DNA of 16,121 bases from CAZNLL01 sp964573885 (GCA_964573885.1 CAZNLL010000096.1:1-16121), one strand, 5' to 3'. Numbered from the stretch's first letter, positions 6,493 through 13,943 are shown. The notes: generated by a model from the sequence alone, not told the origin. Numbers and translations are program-made.

Positions 6493-8205
6493 ATGACCAA
6501 GGCATTTGTATTTGGCCTGGATGGAGCCACTTTTGATCTTATTCTGCCATGGGCAAAAGAGGGAAAACTGCCCAATTTCAACCGGCTTTTGACCCAGGGA
6601 AGCTGGGGCCCCCTGGAGTCGGCCCCGAATATGCGCAGCCCTGCGGCCTGGACCTCTTTTATGACCGGGAAGAATCCTGGAAAGCATGGTGTACTGGAAT
6701 TTTATGAGCCCATTGCCCAGAGCTATGACGTCCGTTTTATTAAAGGCGGAATGAGGCATGGGAAGACGCTCTGGACCATTTTGAGTGAAAAGGACTTCCG
6801 TGTGGGCGTCATCAATGTGCCCATGACCTATCCGGCCGAGGCCGTCAACGGATTTCTCATCGCGGGGTTGGACGCCCCCGGTCCCCAAAGTCCCGACTTT
6901 TGTTACCCGCCGGACCTGAGCAGGGAATTGGAGGGGCGTTTCGGATCTTATATCCTGGAGCCGGGCCTGACGGGATACCTGGTAAACGGAAGACCGGATT
7001 TGGCCGTGGAAAAATTGAAGGAGGAACTGGCTCAAAAGGAGGAGATTACCCGTTACTTGATGAAAACCCATGACTGGGATTTTTTTATGGTGGTTTTTCG
7101 CAGTCTGGATGCGGTCCAGCATTGTTTCTGGAAGTATATGGATCCTCTCCACCCCCAGTATAACCCCGATGACGCCCGGGATTATGGTATGGTTATTCTC
7201 GATGCCTATCAGCAGATTGACCGCATCCTGGGCTCTATTCGGAGCGAACTGGATGAAGATACCCTCTTCATGGTCATGTCGGACCATGGTTTCGGCAGGC
7301 GCCATCCGGCCAATCACCAACTCAACCAATGGCTGGCCAGCCATGGTTTTCTGACCTATCTGGTGGGGGCCCGTCAACCCGCGTTCCAACGTCTTTTGAC
7401 CCGCCTGGTGGCCTTGGCCTTCAAGGTATTTGTGAGAAAAACCTCACGCTCCGTCAAAGAGCGGTTCGCCAGGTGGTTCCCCCGGCTGAGGGATCGGGTG
7501 CAGAGCAGGTTGTGCTATGCCAATATCGACTGGTCGCGGACCCAGGCCTATTCGGACACCCTTTTTCCCAATATCCGCGTCAACTTGATGGGTAGAGAAC
7601 CGGAGGGGATTGTAAAACCGGGTGAGGAATATGCGCAGGTGATCCAAAAACTGCGCCTGGCTCTGGGTCAGTGTCGAGACGACCGGAGCGGGCGGCTCAT
7701 TGTCCAGGGGGTGTATCATCGGGATGAATTGTATTCGGGTCCCTTTGTAGAAAAGGCGCCGGATCTCCTCATACGCTGGAAAGAGGATGAAGCGATTCAT
7801 GGTTTGGATCTCGGGGAGGGTGCCGGAACCCTGCCCCCCTTTCTTGAAGAGGGGGCCCCCCTTGTGCCCGGCGAAGATCCTAATATTATCAGCGGGGACC
7901 ACCGGCTGGAAGGGGTCTTTATGGCCCAGGGCAAAGCCATCAAGCAAGGGCAAAGGCTGGAGCGGGCTCATATTATGGATCTTGCCCCCACCCTGCTCTA
8001 CCAGATGGATGTCCCCTTGCCCACGGATATGGACGGGAAGGTCCTGACCGAGATATTCGAGACCTCGTTTCTTGACGGGCATTCTTTAACCACCCAGGAC
8101 ACCGTTACCCACGAGGAGCCATACGCCCCGGAATCCGGGGAATATACCGAAAAGGAGCGCCGGGAGATTGAGGAGCGTCTGCGCGCCCTTGGCTATTTGG
8201 AATAG
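6493..8205 (+). CDS. Alkaline-phosphatase-superfamily phosphodiesterase / nucleotide pyrophosphatase-like protein
   Basis: The 570-residue protein shows the metal-ligand pattern of the type I phosphodiesterase/nucleotide pyrophosphatase branch. FGLDGATFD (Asp10) comes first, and SPAAWTSFMTGKNPGKHG spans the nucleophile helix. DAVQHCFWKYMD (Asp206), VMSDHGFG (Asp264/His265) and SGDHRLEG (Asp469/His470) follow. The C-terminus ends in ERLRALGYLE, a recurrent ending in this family. No signal peptide is visible, so it is predicted cytoplasmic or membrane-peripheral. Such proteins are frequent in exopolysaccharide and lipid-glycan loci, where they may hydrolyse or transfer phosphodiester groups; the substrate here is unknown. 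The ATG at 6493 has AAGGA seven bases upstream. The gene sits between a glycosyltransferase and a methyltransferase, each less than 30 bases away, consistent with one operon. Confidence 0.9.
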   Translation: MTKAFVFGLDGATFDLILPWAKEGKLPNFNRLLTQGSWGPLESAPNMRSPAAWTSFMTGKNPGKHGVLEFYEPIAQSYDVRFIKGGMRHGKTLWTILSEKDFRVGVINVPMTYPAEAVNGFLIAGLDAPGPQSPDFCYPPDLSRELEGRFGSYILEPGLTGYLVNGRPDLAVEKLKEELAQKEEITRYLMKTHDWDFFMVVFRSLDAVQHCFWKYMDPLHPQYNPDDARDYGMVILDAYQQIDRILGSIRSELDEDTLFMVMSDHGFGRRHPANHQLNQWLASHGFLTYLVGARQPAFQRLLTRLVALAFKVFVRKTSRSVKERFARWFPRLRDRVQSRLCYANIDWSRTQAYSDTLFPNIRVNLMGREPEGIVKPGEEYAQVIQKLRLALGQCRDDRSGRLIVQGVYHRDELYSGPFVEKAPDLLIRWKEDEAIHGLDLGEGAGTLPPFLEEGAPLVPGEDPNIISGDHRLEGVFMAQGKAIKQGQRLERAHIMDLAPTLLYQMDVPLPTDMDGKVLTEIFETSFLDGHSLTTQDTVTHEEPYAPESGEYTEKERREIEERLRALGYLE

Positions 8206-8223
8206 GAAGGGAGAATCCTTGCC

Positions 8224-9039
8224 ATGGAGAATAAAAAGACATCCGCAAATGAGGCCCTTTCTAAAGGGGCCATACATGATTCAGAACGGGCCTATTTTGA
8301 CGAGAAATCGCGTCTATATTTGCAGGATCTTGAGCAGGGAAAGGGACTGGTAGATCCCGCAGAGGAACAAGAGACCCTGAAGCTTTGGGGATTTGAAGAG
8401 GGACTGGAAGGGAAAAAGGTGCTTGAATGTGGGAGCGGCAACGGCTTCTTTTCCGTGCTTTTGGCCAAGATAGGCGCTGAGGTCTGGTCCTTTGATCTTT
8501 CGCCCAGTTCTGTTGAAATAACCAAGAAGAGGGCCTCCATCAATGAGGTTGCTGATAAGATCCACGTGAGGGTGGCCGCCTTTGAGGACCTTGATTATGA
8601 GGAAGAATTTTTTGACCTTGTGGTGGGGAAAAACATCCTCCACCATATCCCGGAGATCGGGGATGCCGGAGAACAGATCCGGCGGGTCATGAAAACAGGG
8701 GGCCGGGCCATCTTTTATGAGCTCAGCGCCAATAATCCTGTCCTGCTCTTTTTCAGGAGACATGTGATCGGCAAAATTCAGCTGATTCCGAAGCTCGGTA
8801 CTCCCGACGAGCACCCCCTGACCCGGGATGAGGTGGAGACCCTCTCTTTCATATTCCAAAACCGCTGTAGGATAAGCTATCCTAAGTTTCGTTTTTTTGG
8901 TAAATTTGACAGGCAGGTTTTTCAGCAACGGCACAAGCCTGTATCCCTCATTTTGAATGGGCTGGACAGGACCATCTACACGGCCTTTCCCCCTTTAAGA
9001 AAGTACAGCTACAAGATCCTGCTTGAATTTACCAAATAG
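8224..9039 (+). CDS. Class I SAM-dependent methyltransferase
   Basis: The 271-residue protein has motif I VLECGSGNGFFSVLL (residues 66-80), the ribose-binding acidic residue in SFDLSP (Asp91), and the post-motif segment FFDLVVGKNILHHIPEI with the double histidine frequent in methyltransferase-11/25-type enzymes. A less conserved C-terminal region (about 160-271) with many aromatic and basic residues probably recognises the acceptor. The ATG at 8224 follows GGAAGGGAG about ten bases upstream and lies 18 bases after the previous stop, consistent with co-transcription. In this setting it probably methylates a sugar or lipid-linked intermediate. Unlike the methyltransferase at 4441 it lacks a zinc ribbon, so the two are not recent duplicates. 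Confidence 0.87.
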   Translation: MENKKTSANEALSKGAIHDSERAYFDEKSRLYLQDLEQGKGLVDPAEEQETLKLWGFEEGLEGKKVLECGSGNGFFSVLLAKIGAEVWSFDLSPSSVEITKKRASINEVADKIHVRVAAFEDLDYEEEFFDLVVGKNILHHIPEIGDAGEQIRRVMKTGGRAIFYELSANNPVLLFFRRHVIGKIQLIPKLGTPDEHPLTRDEVETLSFIFQNRCRISYPKFRFFGKFDRQVFQQRHKPVSLILNGLDRTIYTAFPPLRKYSYKILLEFTK

Positions 9040-9078
9040 GGACGGGACGCTTGAAGGGATCGGAAAGGGGTGTTTCAC

Positions 9079-9094
9079 CGGCCCAGGCCGTTTT
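9079..9094 (+). terminator. Weak hairpin followed by four T residues
   Basis: CGGC-CCAG-GCCG followed by TTTT lies in the 112-bp gap before glf. The 4-bp stem and short T-run make it at best a partial terminator or pause site. Read-through into glf is expected. Confidence 0.2.
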
Positions 9095-9151
9095 CATGGA
9101 GGCGTGCCAAGGTCTACAAAGACACTGTTTGTTGGATGCGCAAGGAGGCCC

Positions 9152-10249
9152 ATGTTTGATTTTTTGATTGTCGGTGCCGGTTTTGCCGGATGTGTCCTGG
9201 CCGAGAGGATTGCGGCGGGGTTGGGTAAGAAGGTCCTCATTGTGGAAAAGAGGGCTCATATAGGCGGTAATTCCCATGATTTCTACAATGAGGCGGGCCT
9301 TTTGGTCCACAAATACGGTCCCCACTATTTTCGTACCCGCCAAAAGAGGGTCTTTGATTATCTCTCTCAATTCACGCCATGGCACTATGTCCAGTACAGG
9401 ATATTGGCCTCGGTAGAAGGCCAGCTCCTTCCCCTCCCTATTAATCTGGATACGGTGAACGCCCTTTATGGAATGCATCTATCCAGTTCCGAACTGGAGT
9501 CCTTTTTTGAAGGGGTGCGAAAGCCCCTGACCCATATCCAAACCTCAGAAGAGGTCATTGTGTCCCAGGTTGGGGTGGACCTGTATGAGAAATTCTTCCG
9601 CGGCTACACCCGGAAACAATGGGGCCTGGACCCCTCGGAACTGGATGCCTCGGTATGTGCCCGGATACCGGTCAGGACCAATCGGGATGGACGCTACTTT
9701 GGAGATCCCTATCAGGCCATGCCCAAATACGGTTACACGGAGATGTTTAGGCGGATGATTTCCCATCCCAATATCCATGTGCTCTTGAAGACCGATTACC
9801 GTGAAGTGGTGGAATTCATCCCCTTTAACAAGATGATCTATACCGGACCCATTGACGAGTTTTTTGATCAGAAATTCGGGCCCCTTCCCTACCGTTCCCT
9901 GCGGTTTGAATTCGAGACCCTGGATCAAGAATGGTACCAGCCCGTATCGCAGGTCAATTACCCCAATGACTATGATTTTACAAGGATTGTGGAGATCAAG
10001 CATGCCACGGGACAGAGCCATCCAAAGACCACCATTGTGAGGGAATATCCTTCGGAGCGGGGTGATCCCTATTACCCGATTCCCAGGGAGGATAACCGGG
10101 GGCTCTATGACAGATACAGGGCGGAGGCTGAGAGGCTTGAGAGCATCTATTTTTTAGGCCGCTTGGCCCATTATAAGTACTACAACATGGATGAAGTGGT
10201 TCATCTGGCCCTGGATCTCTTTGAAACCCGGATTTCATCCCGGCCGTAG
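9152..10249 (+). CDS. glf: UDP-galactopyranose mutase
   Basis: The 365-residue protein has the length and full motif set of bacterial UGM. It contains the FAD-binding VGAGFAG (residues 7-13), VEKRAHIGGNSHD, GPHYF with His58, and the PLPINLDTVN substrate-loop region. GYTEMFRRM, TDYREV, IYTGPIDEFF and the C-terminal FLGRLAHYKYYNMDE follow. It interconverts UDP-galactopyranose and UDP-galactofuranose using reduced FAD, in the cytoplasm, to supply galactofuranose for surface glycans. The start is ATG at 9152, just after AAGGAGG (three-base spacing, rather tight). The frame stays open upstream to 9023, but those codons are not family-like. The stop is 9 bases from the end of a convergent gene. Together with the glycosyltransferases it implies a galactofuranose-containing glycan. 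Confidence 0.96.
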   Translation: MFDFLIVGAGFAGCVLAERIAAGLGKKVLIVEKRAHIGGNSHDFYNEAGLLVHKYGPHYFRTRQKRVFDYLSQFTPWHYVQYRILASVEGQLLPLPINLDTVNALYGMHLSSSELESFFEGVRKPLTHIQTSEEVIVSQVGVDLYEKFFRGYTRKQWGLDPSELDASVCARIPVRTNRDGRYFGDPYQAMPKYGYTEMFRRMISHPNIHVLLKTDYREVVEFIPFNKMIYTGPIDEFFDQKFGPLPYRSLRFEFETLDQEWYQPVSQVNYPNDYDFTRIVEIKHATGQSHPKTTIVREYPSERGDPYYPIPREDNRGLYDRYRAEAERLESIYFLGRLAHYKYYNMDEVVHLALDLFETRISSRP

Positions 10250-10258
10250 GATCTCTTT

Positions 10259-10825
10259 TCATTTCCGCTGCCTGTAAAGGGCCCGGTCCACCACGGCGAC
10301 CATTTTTTGGACATCCAGACGATTTTCCAGGAATTGATTCAGGGTGTGAAGGTTCTCCTGGGGGTTCTCGAGGATATCATTGTAACTTATATAAACGACA
10401 TCCATATGGGGTTGCCCCTCAAGCCAATTCTCAATGTCTTTGAGGTGCTTGCCGAAGAGCCGGCCCATCTCCTCGTCCGGGGTGCCACTGTCCTGGCCCA
10501 GCCGTGTTAACATCTTTTTTTGAGAGGCCAGGATTTCCTCCATGTTCCTCTTCATAAAGATGATCTTGTAACGCCTTCCCAGGGGGAGGTCCCGTAACAA
10601 CATGGAAACCATTTTAAAGACCTTGCCTTGGGCCTCGGGAAGCCAAGAGGCGTCTTGTTTGATCTTCTTGGCCTTTTCAAGTTCATAATAGCCCTTGGGG
10701 TTATCCTCATCCGGTTTGCGGATGTGATCCACCAACACCTCGAGGCCTCCGGCCTCGAGCATTTTCATCATCATGGACGTCCCTGACCTGGGTAATCCTG
10801 ATACAATAATGATGTCATCTTTCAT
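10259..10825 (-). CDS. Small sulfotransferase-family (PAPS-binding P-loop) protein
   Basis: The 188-residue protein begins with IIIVSGLPRSGTSMMMKML. This is the 5'-phosphosulfate loop of the sulfotransferase fold, with Arg13-Ser14-Gly15-Thr16. A later FMKRNMEEILASQKKML matches the 3'-phosphate-binding Arg/Ser element. It is shorter than most sulfotransferases (usually 250-300 residues), and acceptor-binding regions appear reduced. It is the only glycan-block gene on the opposite strand and converges on glf with a 9-base gap. An AGGAGGGAG lies about 14 bases before the ATG, a little far. It may sulfate a glycan, or be a P-loop relative of unknown activity. PAPS-dependent chemistry is inferred from motifs only. 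Confidence 0.78.
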   Translation of the reverse strand: MKDDIIIVSGLPRSGTSMMMKMLEAGGLEVLVDHIRKPDEDNPKGYYELEKAKKIKQDASWLPEAQGKVFKMVSMLLRDLPLGRRYKIIFMKRNMEEILASQKKMLTRLGQDSGTPDEEMGRLFGKHLKDIENWLEGQPHMDVVYISYNDILENPQENLHTLNQFLENRLDVQKMVAVVDRALYRQRK

Positions 10826-10890
10826 GATGCTTTGATCGACTCCCTCCTGGTATGTTCTTGCAAGATTTTTTTATGGATTCCTCTTGTCAT

Positions 10891-10910
10891 AGCCTTTTTA
10901 TAAAAGGGCT
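10891..10910. promoter_or_regulatory. Near-perfect 20-bp palindrome upstream of sulfotransferase gene
   Basis: AGCCTTTTTATAAAAGGGCT has two 10-base arms with one mismatch. It lies about 65 bases upstream of the sulfotransferase ATG and next to a second small palindrome, CGACGTCG (10911-10919 area). It is A/T-rich at the centre and could be an operator, part of a promoter, or a leader hairpin. Nothing in the sequence proves binding. Confidence 0.3.
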
Positions 10911-10918
10911 GCGACGTC

Positions 10919-11105
10919 GGGCAACGATACCTCTTCTTTGGTTCCGAGTCTCCCGGCCTGGTCCTATCAAGGCGTTACGAACGTGGGATGCCTACCCCCT
11001 CCCTGTTCCCCTCGCCTTGGCTCGGGGCCAGGGGGTCCCCCATCCGTAACACCCTGATAGGACGAAGGCCTCCCGCCAGTCACCAGCGAAGAGGTATCGT
11101 TGCCC
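10919..11105. repeat. Long palindromic repeat element, copy 2
   Basis: This is the second copy of the element at 5398-5586, in the same orientation. The outer stem is a perfect 18-bp inverted repeat (10919-10936 with 11088-11105, left arm GGGCAACGATACCTCTTC). Its sequence is largely different from copy 1. Inner stems are 10961-10969 with 11055-11063 (9 bp), 10974-10979 with 11045-11050 (6 bp) and the apical 10995-11000 with 11030-11035. Shared with copy 1 are GTTCCGAG, CTCCC, the apical TGTTCCCCTCGC and GCTCGGGGCCAGGGG, and then GACGAAG, CTCCC and CAGTCAC. It occupies the centre of the 356-bp gap between the sulfotransferase gene and the ClC gene. The rest of that gap holds a small palindrome on the left and the ClC terminator on the right. 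Confidence 0.85.
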
Positions 11106-11161
11106 TCAGGTTTGCGCCAACTGAATGAAAGCAGGGCTGTGTTAAAAACCCAAAGCCTATC

Positions 11162-11188
11162 AAAAAAAAGGGGGCCGTCCCTTACGGC
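11162..11188 (-). terminator. Intrinsic terminator of the ClC gene
   Basis: Read on the minus strand, GCCGT-AAGGG-ACGGC forms a 5-bp stem that overlaps the ClC stop codon. It is followed by CCCC and eight T residues. The stem is short but the T-run is good, and its position exactly at the gene end supports a terminator. Confidence 0.6.
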
Positions 11189-13452
11189 GCTTGGTCCCCG
11201 CTCCGCCTCTTGAGGATAATCTCATTCAAGGCCGACATGATATCCCTGCGGCTGATCACGCCCACAAGCCTTTCCGGGTCTTCGGAGGCCAGCACCGGGA
11301 GGATGGCGAAGTCCCCCGCGGTGATCTTGGTGAGGGCCGCAAAAAGGGTGTCCTCTTCCCGGACGGAAACAATTCGACGGGTGGCGATGTCTTTTACCCG
11401 GATTGTCGTATCCCCCTTTCTAAAGGCCTCCCGGCAGTCGGAAAGGGCAAGCATGCCCACAAGCCTTCCTGACCCATCCACCACTGGAAAGCTGTTGAAC
11501 TTTCTCTCAAAGACGGATTGTTTCAGTTCCTCCAGGGCCGTATGGGCCAGCACGGATTCAATGTCTCTCTTCATGGCATCCTTTACAAGGATGTTTTGGA
11601 GGACCGTCACTTCCCGGTCCGCTCCGGCCCTTCTTCGATCGGGGTGGGACTTCATTTCCTGGACCTTTTGGTTGTAAAACTGGATGACTTCCCGCCTGTC
11701 AAGCATGCCGAGCAAGTCAGCGGGATCATCGGCCTCTGTCACGGGCAGCTGGTGCAGATTCCGGATGGTAAATTTTTTGAGGACCTCATTGAGGTCCTCG
11801 TCAGGTGTTGTGAATATGATGTCGGGATTGGCCACATCCTTCATGAGGACCAGGTCCCCGATTTCCCGATCAAAGAGGATGCCCCGAATGTCATTAATGG
11901 AAAAAATGCCCGTGAGCTTGTTTTGCCCGTTGACCACGGGAAAATAGTGCTGCTGGCTCGAACGAAAGATCTCCCGAAACTGTCTAAAGGTAATCTGCTC
12001 CGGGATGAGTTTGACTCCCCGCAACTGGGGTAAAAGATCTTTTACCCGAATAGCGGCGAGGACGTCGACAAAGAAGTCCCCCCGGTGGGCATAAGAGTCG
12101 AGTTTGGTCTGGACCTGTTTCACATAGATGGTCCATTTCCGGGTCAGCAAATAGCAAAGGGAGCAGACCAGCAGGCTGGGGAGGAGCAGGTGGTAGGAAT
12201 TAGTCATCTCACTTACAAAGATGATGGTGGAAATGGGGGCGTTGGAAACCGCTGCAAAGAAACCGGCCATGCCCACCACCACAAAGGCCCCGGGTTGGGT
12301 GACAATGCCCGGTATGAGGGCGTGGAATATCCGGCCTGCCGCACCTCCCAAGGCCCCGCCGATGACAACGGAGGGGCCGAACACGCCCCCGCTTCCCCCA
12401 GAACCTATGGAGAAGGAGGTGGTGAGTATCTTCCCAAAGGCCAGGCCCAGGAGAAAAAGGGTGGGGAGTTGATTGTCAAGGGCCATCTGAGCAAAGCCGT
12501 ATCCAAAGGCGAGGGTCTGGGGGAGGAAAAAGCCGATGATCCCGGTACACAATCCCCCCAGGGCAGGCTTGAAATGGTTGGGGATCTTGACGGCCTTTGC
12601 CATGGCCTGGATTCCGTAAAAAGATTTGACGTAGAGGATACCGGCCCCCGCCAGGACAAAGGACAAGAGGGTATAAGGGCCCAACTCCAGGGGATTTTGG
12701 AACAGGAAGTCCTGGGACTGAAACAGGGATCCCCACCCAAAAACCAGGCAGAAGATGCAGTAGGCCACCACAGAGGAGATCCCGGCGGGTATGATGACTT
12801 CAGATTCAAACTCGGGATCCCGGTAGAGCACTTCTGCCGCGAAAAGGGCGCCTGCCAGAGGGGCCCGAAAGATGCTTCCCACCCCGGCACCGATGCCCGC
12901 CGCCAGCATGATGCGCCTCTCGCGGTCCGACAACTTTAATGTGGTGGCCAGAAAGGACCCGAAACCGGCCCCGATCTGGGCTATGGGACCTTCACGGCCT
13001 CCTGAACCCCCCGAGGTGATGGTCAGGGCGGAGGCCACGGTCTTGATAAAAGGAATCCTGCCCCGGATGAACCCGCCCCTGTTGTGGTAAGCGTCTATGG
13101 CGGCGTCTGTGCCATGGCCCTCCGCTTCGGGGGCAAAGGTGTACACGAGCCATCCGCTCAGGATTCCCCCCATGGCAGGCAGGAAGAGAAGGATCCAACG
13201 GTTAAAAGGAGACCCGGAATGGGGGAGAAGGGGGGCCTCGCCGGCCGGTGCCGGGGGCCTGTAACCGGCCATCAAATCCAGAAAAAAATGAAGGCCCAGC
13301 TGACAAAGGTATTGGAAAGCGATGGATCCCAGTCCGGCGATAAGGCCGATGAGGATATAGTAAAGCATCCATTTCCCGGCGAGTGTAATGCGGCTGGTGC
13401 CCGTCCTCAGGGAGTGAGTGTCGGGCCAGATAGAGGCAAAAATTTGTTTCAT
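11182..13452 (-). CDS. ClC-family chloride channel/antiporter with four CBS domains
   Basis: The 756-residue protein combines a ClC membrane domain (about 1-450) with a long cytoplasmic tail. Selectivity-filter motifs are GHGTD at 112-116 (GSGIP in Escherichia coli ClcA), GREGP with the gating glutamate Glu154, and GGVFGP with Phe358. These are almost the positions known for ClcA (148 and 357). The tail carries four CBS repeats at about 470-526, 537-594, 622-676 and 685-742, i.e. two Bateman modules that could bind adenine nucleotides. The start is taken as ATG at 13452: it matches ClC N-termini and lies just downstream of a good promoter. A longer frame reaching 13605 would begin upstream of that promoter and is rejected. 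The gene is monocistronic with its own terminator. It probably moves chloride across the inner membrane; channel versus antiporter is undecided. Confidence 0.93.
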   Translation of the reverse strand: MKQIFASIWPDTHSLRTGTSRITLAGKWMLYYILIGLIAGLGSIAFQYLCQLGLHFFLDLMAGYRPPAPAGEAPLLPHSGSPFNRWILLFLPAMGGILSGWLVYTFAPEAEGHGTDAAIDAYHNRGGFIRGRIPFIKTVASALTITSGGSGGREGPIAQIGAGFGSFLATTLKLSDRERRIMLAAGIGAGVGSIFRAPLAGALFAAEVLYRDPEFESEVIIPAGISSVVAYCIFCLVFGWGSLFQSQDFLFQNPLELGPYTLLSFVLAGAGILYVKSFYGIQAMAKAVKIPNHFKPALGGLCTGIIGFFLPQTLAFGYGFAQMALDNQLPTLFLLGLAFGKILTTSFSIGSGGSGGVFGPSVVIGGALGGAAGRIFHALIPGIVTQPGAFVVVGMAGFFAAVSNAPISTIIFVSEMTNSYHLLLPSLLVCSLCYLLTRKWTIYVKQVQTKLDSYAHRGDFFVDVLAAIRVKDLLPQLRGVKLIPEQITFRQFREIFRSSQQHYFPVVNGQNKLTGIFSINDIRGILFDREIGDLVLMKDVANPDIIFTTPDEDLNEVLKKFTIRNLHQLPVTEADDPADLLGMLDRREVIQFYNQKVQEMKSHPDRRRAGADREVTVLQNILVKDAMKRDIESVLAHTALEELKQSVFERKFNSFPVVDGSGRLVGMLALSDCREAFRKGDTTIRVKDIATRRIVSVREEDTLFAALTKITAGDFAILPVLASEDPERLVGVISRRDIMSALNEIILKRRSGDQAP

Positions 13453-13516
13453 CTTGAGAAAATCCAGTCCAGGGTAGATTGATCGGGAAAAGGGCTTTAG
13501 ACTGTTTTTTGGGGCT

Positions 13517-13545
13517 CTTATATATTGGGGACCGGGCCCCGTCAA
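13517..13545 (-). promoter_or_regulatory. Sigma-70-type promoter for the ClC gene with palindromic spacer
   Basis: On the minus strand TTGACG (-35, 13540-13545) and TATAAG (-10, 13517-13522) are separated by exactly 17 bases. The spacer holds GGGGCCCGGTCCCC, a 14-bp interrupted palindrome (13527-13540) that could be an operator. The -10 box lies 65 bases upstream of the ATG at 13452. Confidence 0.6.
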
Positions 13546-13643
13546 GTTCAAACCCAGGGGATGATTCTTTCTTAATTTTACAGAATAAATCTTGTAAAAA
13601 AGCAATAAAAATTAAATAATAAAAGTTAATGTGTTTTTATTTA

Positions 13644-13653
13644 CTGTTAACAG
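13644..13653. promoter_or_regulatory. Perfect 10-bp palindrome CTGTTAACAG, possible operator
   Basis: CTGTTAACAG is fully self-complementary and lies 8 bases before the -35 candidate TTGACT of the helix-turn-helix gene. It is a plausible binding site for a dimeric regulator, perhaps the adjacent gene product, but this is inference. Confidence 0.35.
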
Positions 13654-13661
13654 ATTTGTTA

Positions 13662-13690
13662 TTGACTTTGAAGGTTTTAGGTATTAAAAA
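13662..13690 (+). promoter_or_regulatory. Candidate promoter for the helix-turn-helix gene
   Basis: TTGACT (13662-13667), a 17-base spacer and TAAAAA (13685-13690) give a good -35 and a mediocre -10. Nearby TATTAA offers an alternative -10 with a shorter spacer. It lies about 80 bases upstream of the ATG at 13769 and points toward it. Confidence 0.4.
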
Positions 13691-13768
13691 TAATTAGCAA
13701 TGGTTCCCTGAAAGCGCTCATCATATAGAGAATTCCATTGTATTTATAAGAATATAGAGGAGTTTATC

Positions 13769-13939
13769 ATGCCACAGATAATGACGACCAAGGAAGTCGC
13801 AAAGTATCTAAAGCTTCATGAGATAACGATCTGCAAGTATGCAGCGGAGGGTAAAATCCCTGCCATCCGGATCGGAAGGGTCTGGCGGTTTGATAAAGAG
13901 GCCATTGACCGATGGATTAGTGGAGGGCAAAAGAAGTAA
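13769..13939 (+). CDS. Small helix-turn-helix DNA-binding protein (excisionase / MerR-like, HTH_17 type)
   Basis: The gene encodes 56 residues, MPQIMTTKEVAKYLKLHEIT onward. MTTKEVAKYLKLHEITICKY is the helix-turn-helix. AEGKIPAIRIGRVWRF is the wing typical of excisionase-family DNA-binding domains, and DKEAIDRWI closes the domain. The protein is essentially this domain alone. AGAGGAG (13756-13762) sits six bases before the ATG, a strong ribosome binding site. The next gene starts four bases after its stop, suggesting a two-gene operon. Excisionase-type domains act in phage/element excision, in toxin-antitoxin-like pairs and as simple regulators. No integrase is in the window, so an element remnant or a local regulator is equally possible. 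Confidence 0.87.
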   Translation: MPQIMTTKEVAKYLKLHEITICKYAAEGKIPAIRIGRVWRFDKEAIDRWISGGQKK

Positions 13940-13943
13940 AGGT

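Larger units (their letters stand above)
13546..13768. other. AT-rich divergent intergenic region
   Basis: Together with the ClC promoter and leader, this makes a 316-bp stretch without a gene between the ClC gene and the helix-turn-helix gene. It is strikingly AT-rich (poly-A, poly-T and TTTTTATTT tracts from about 13560 to 13770) compared with the GC-rich neighbours. It contains the palindrome CTGTTAACAG and a TTGACT-based promoter candidate. A good ribosome binding site (AGAGGAG, 13756-13762) precedes the next gene. No open reading frame of note was found in it. Confidence 0.6.

Noticed and set aside
6031..7389. Long open frame on the minus strand (452 codons) opposite the GT2 and phosphodiesterase genes
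   Set aside because: The plus strand carries two well-conserved protein families across the same bases; the antisense translation has no recognisable motif and reflects codon-position bias.
7838..7862. GC-rich hairpin within the phosphodiesterase gene
   Set aside because: It lies inside conserved coding sequence and is explained by proline/glycine-rich codons; no T-run or gene border is nearby.
9023..9151. Upstream extension of the glf frame
   Set aside because: It overlaps the end of the methyltransferase gene, whereas ATG at 9152 has AAGGAGG and gives the canonical UGM N-terminus.
12085..12939. Plus-strand open frame of 284 codons opposite the ClC gene
   Set aside because: It is antisense to the conserved ClC core, is Gly/Lys/Glu-rich without family motifs, and has no ribosome binding site.
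13453..13605. Upstream N-terminal extension of the ClC protein beginning at a TTG
   Set aside because: It would start upstream of the promoter at 13517-13545, in AT-rich noncoding-like sequence, and adds residues not expected in ClC proteins.
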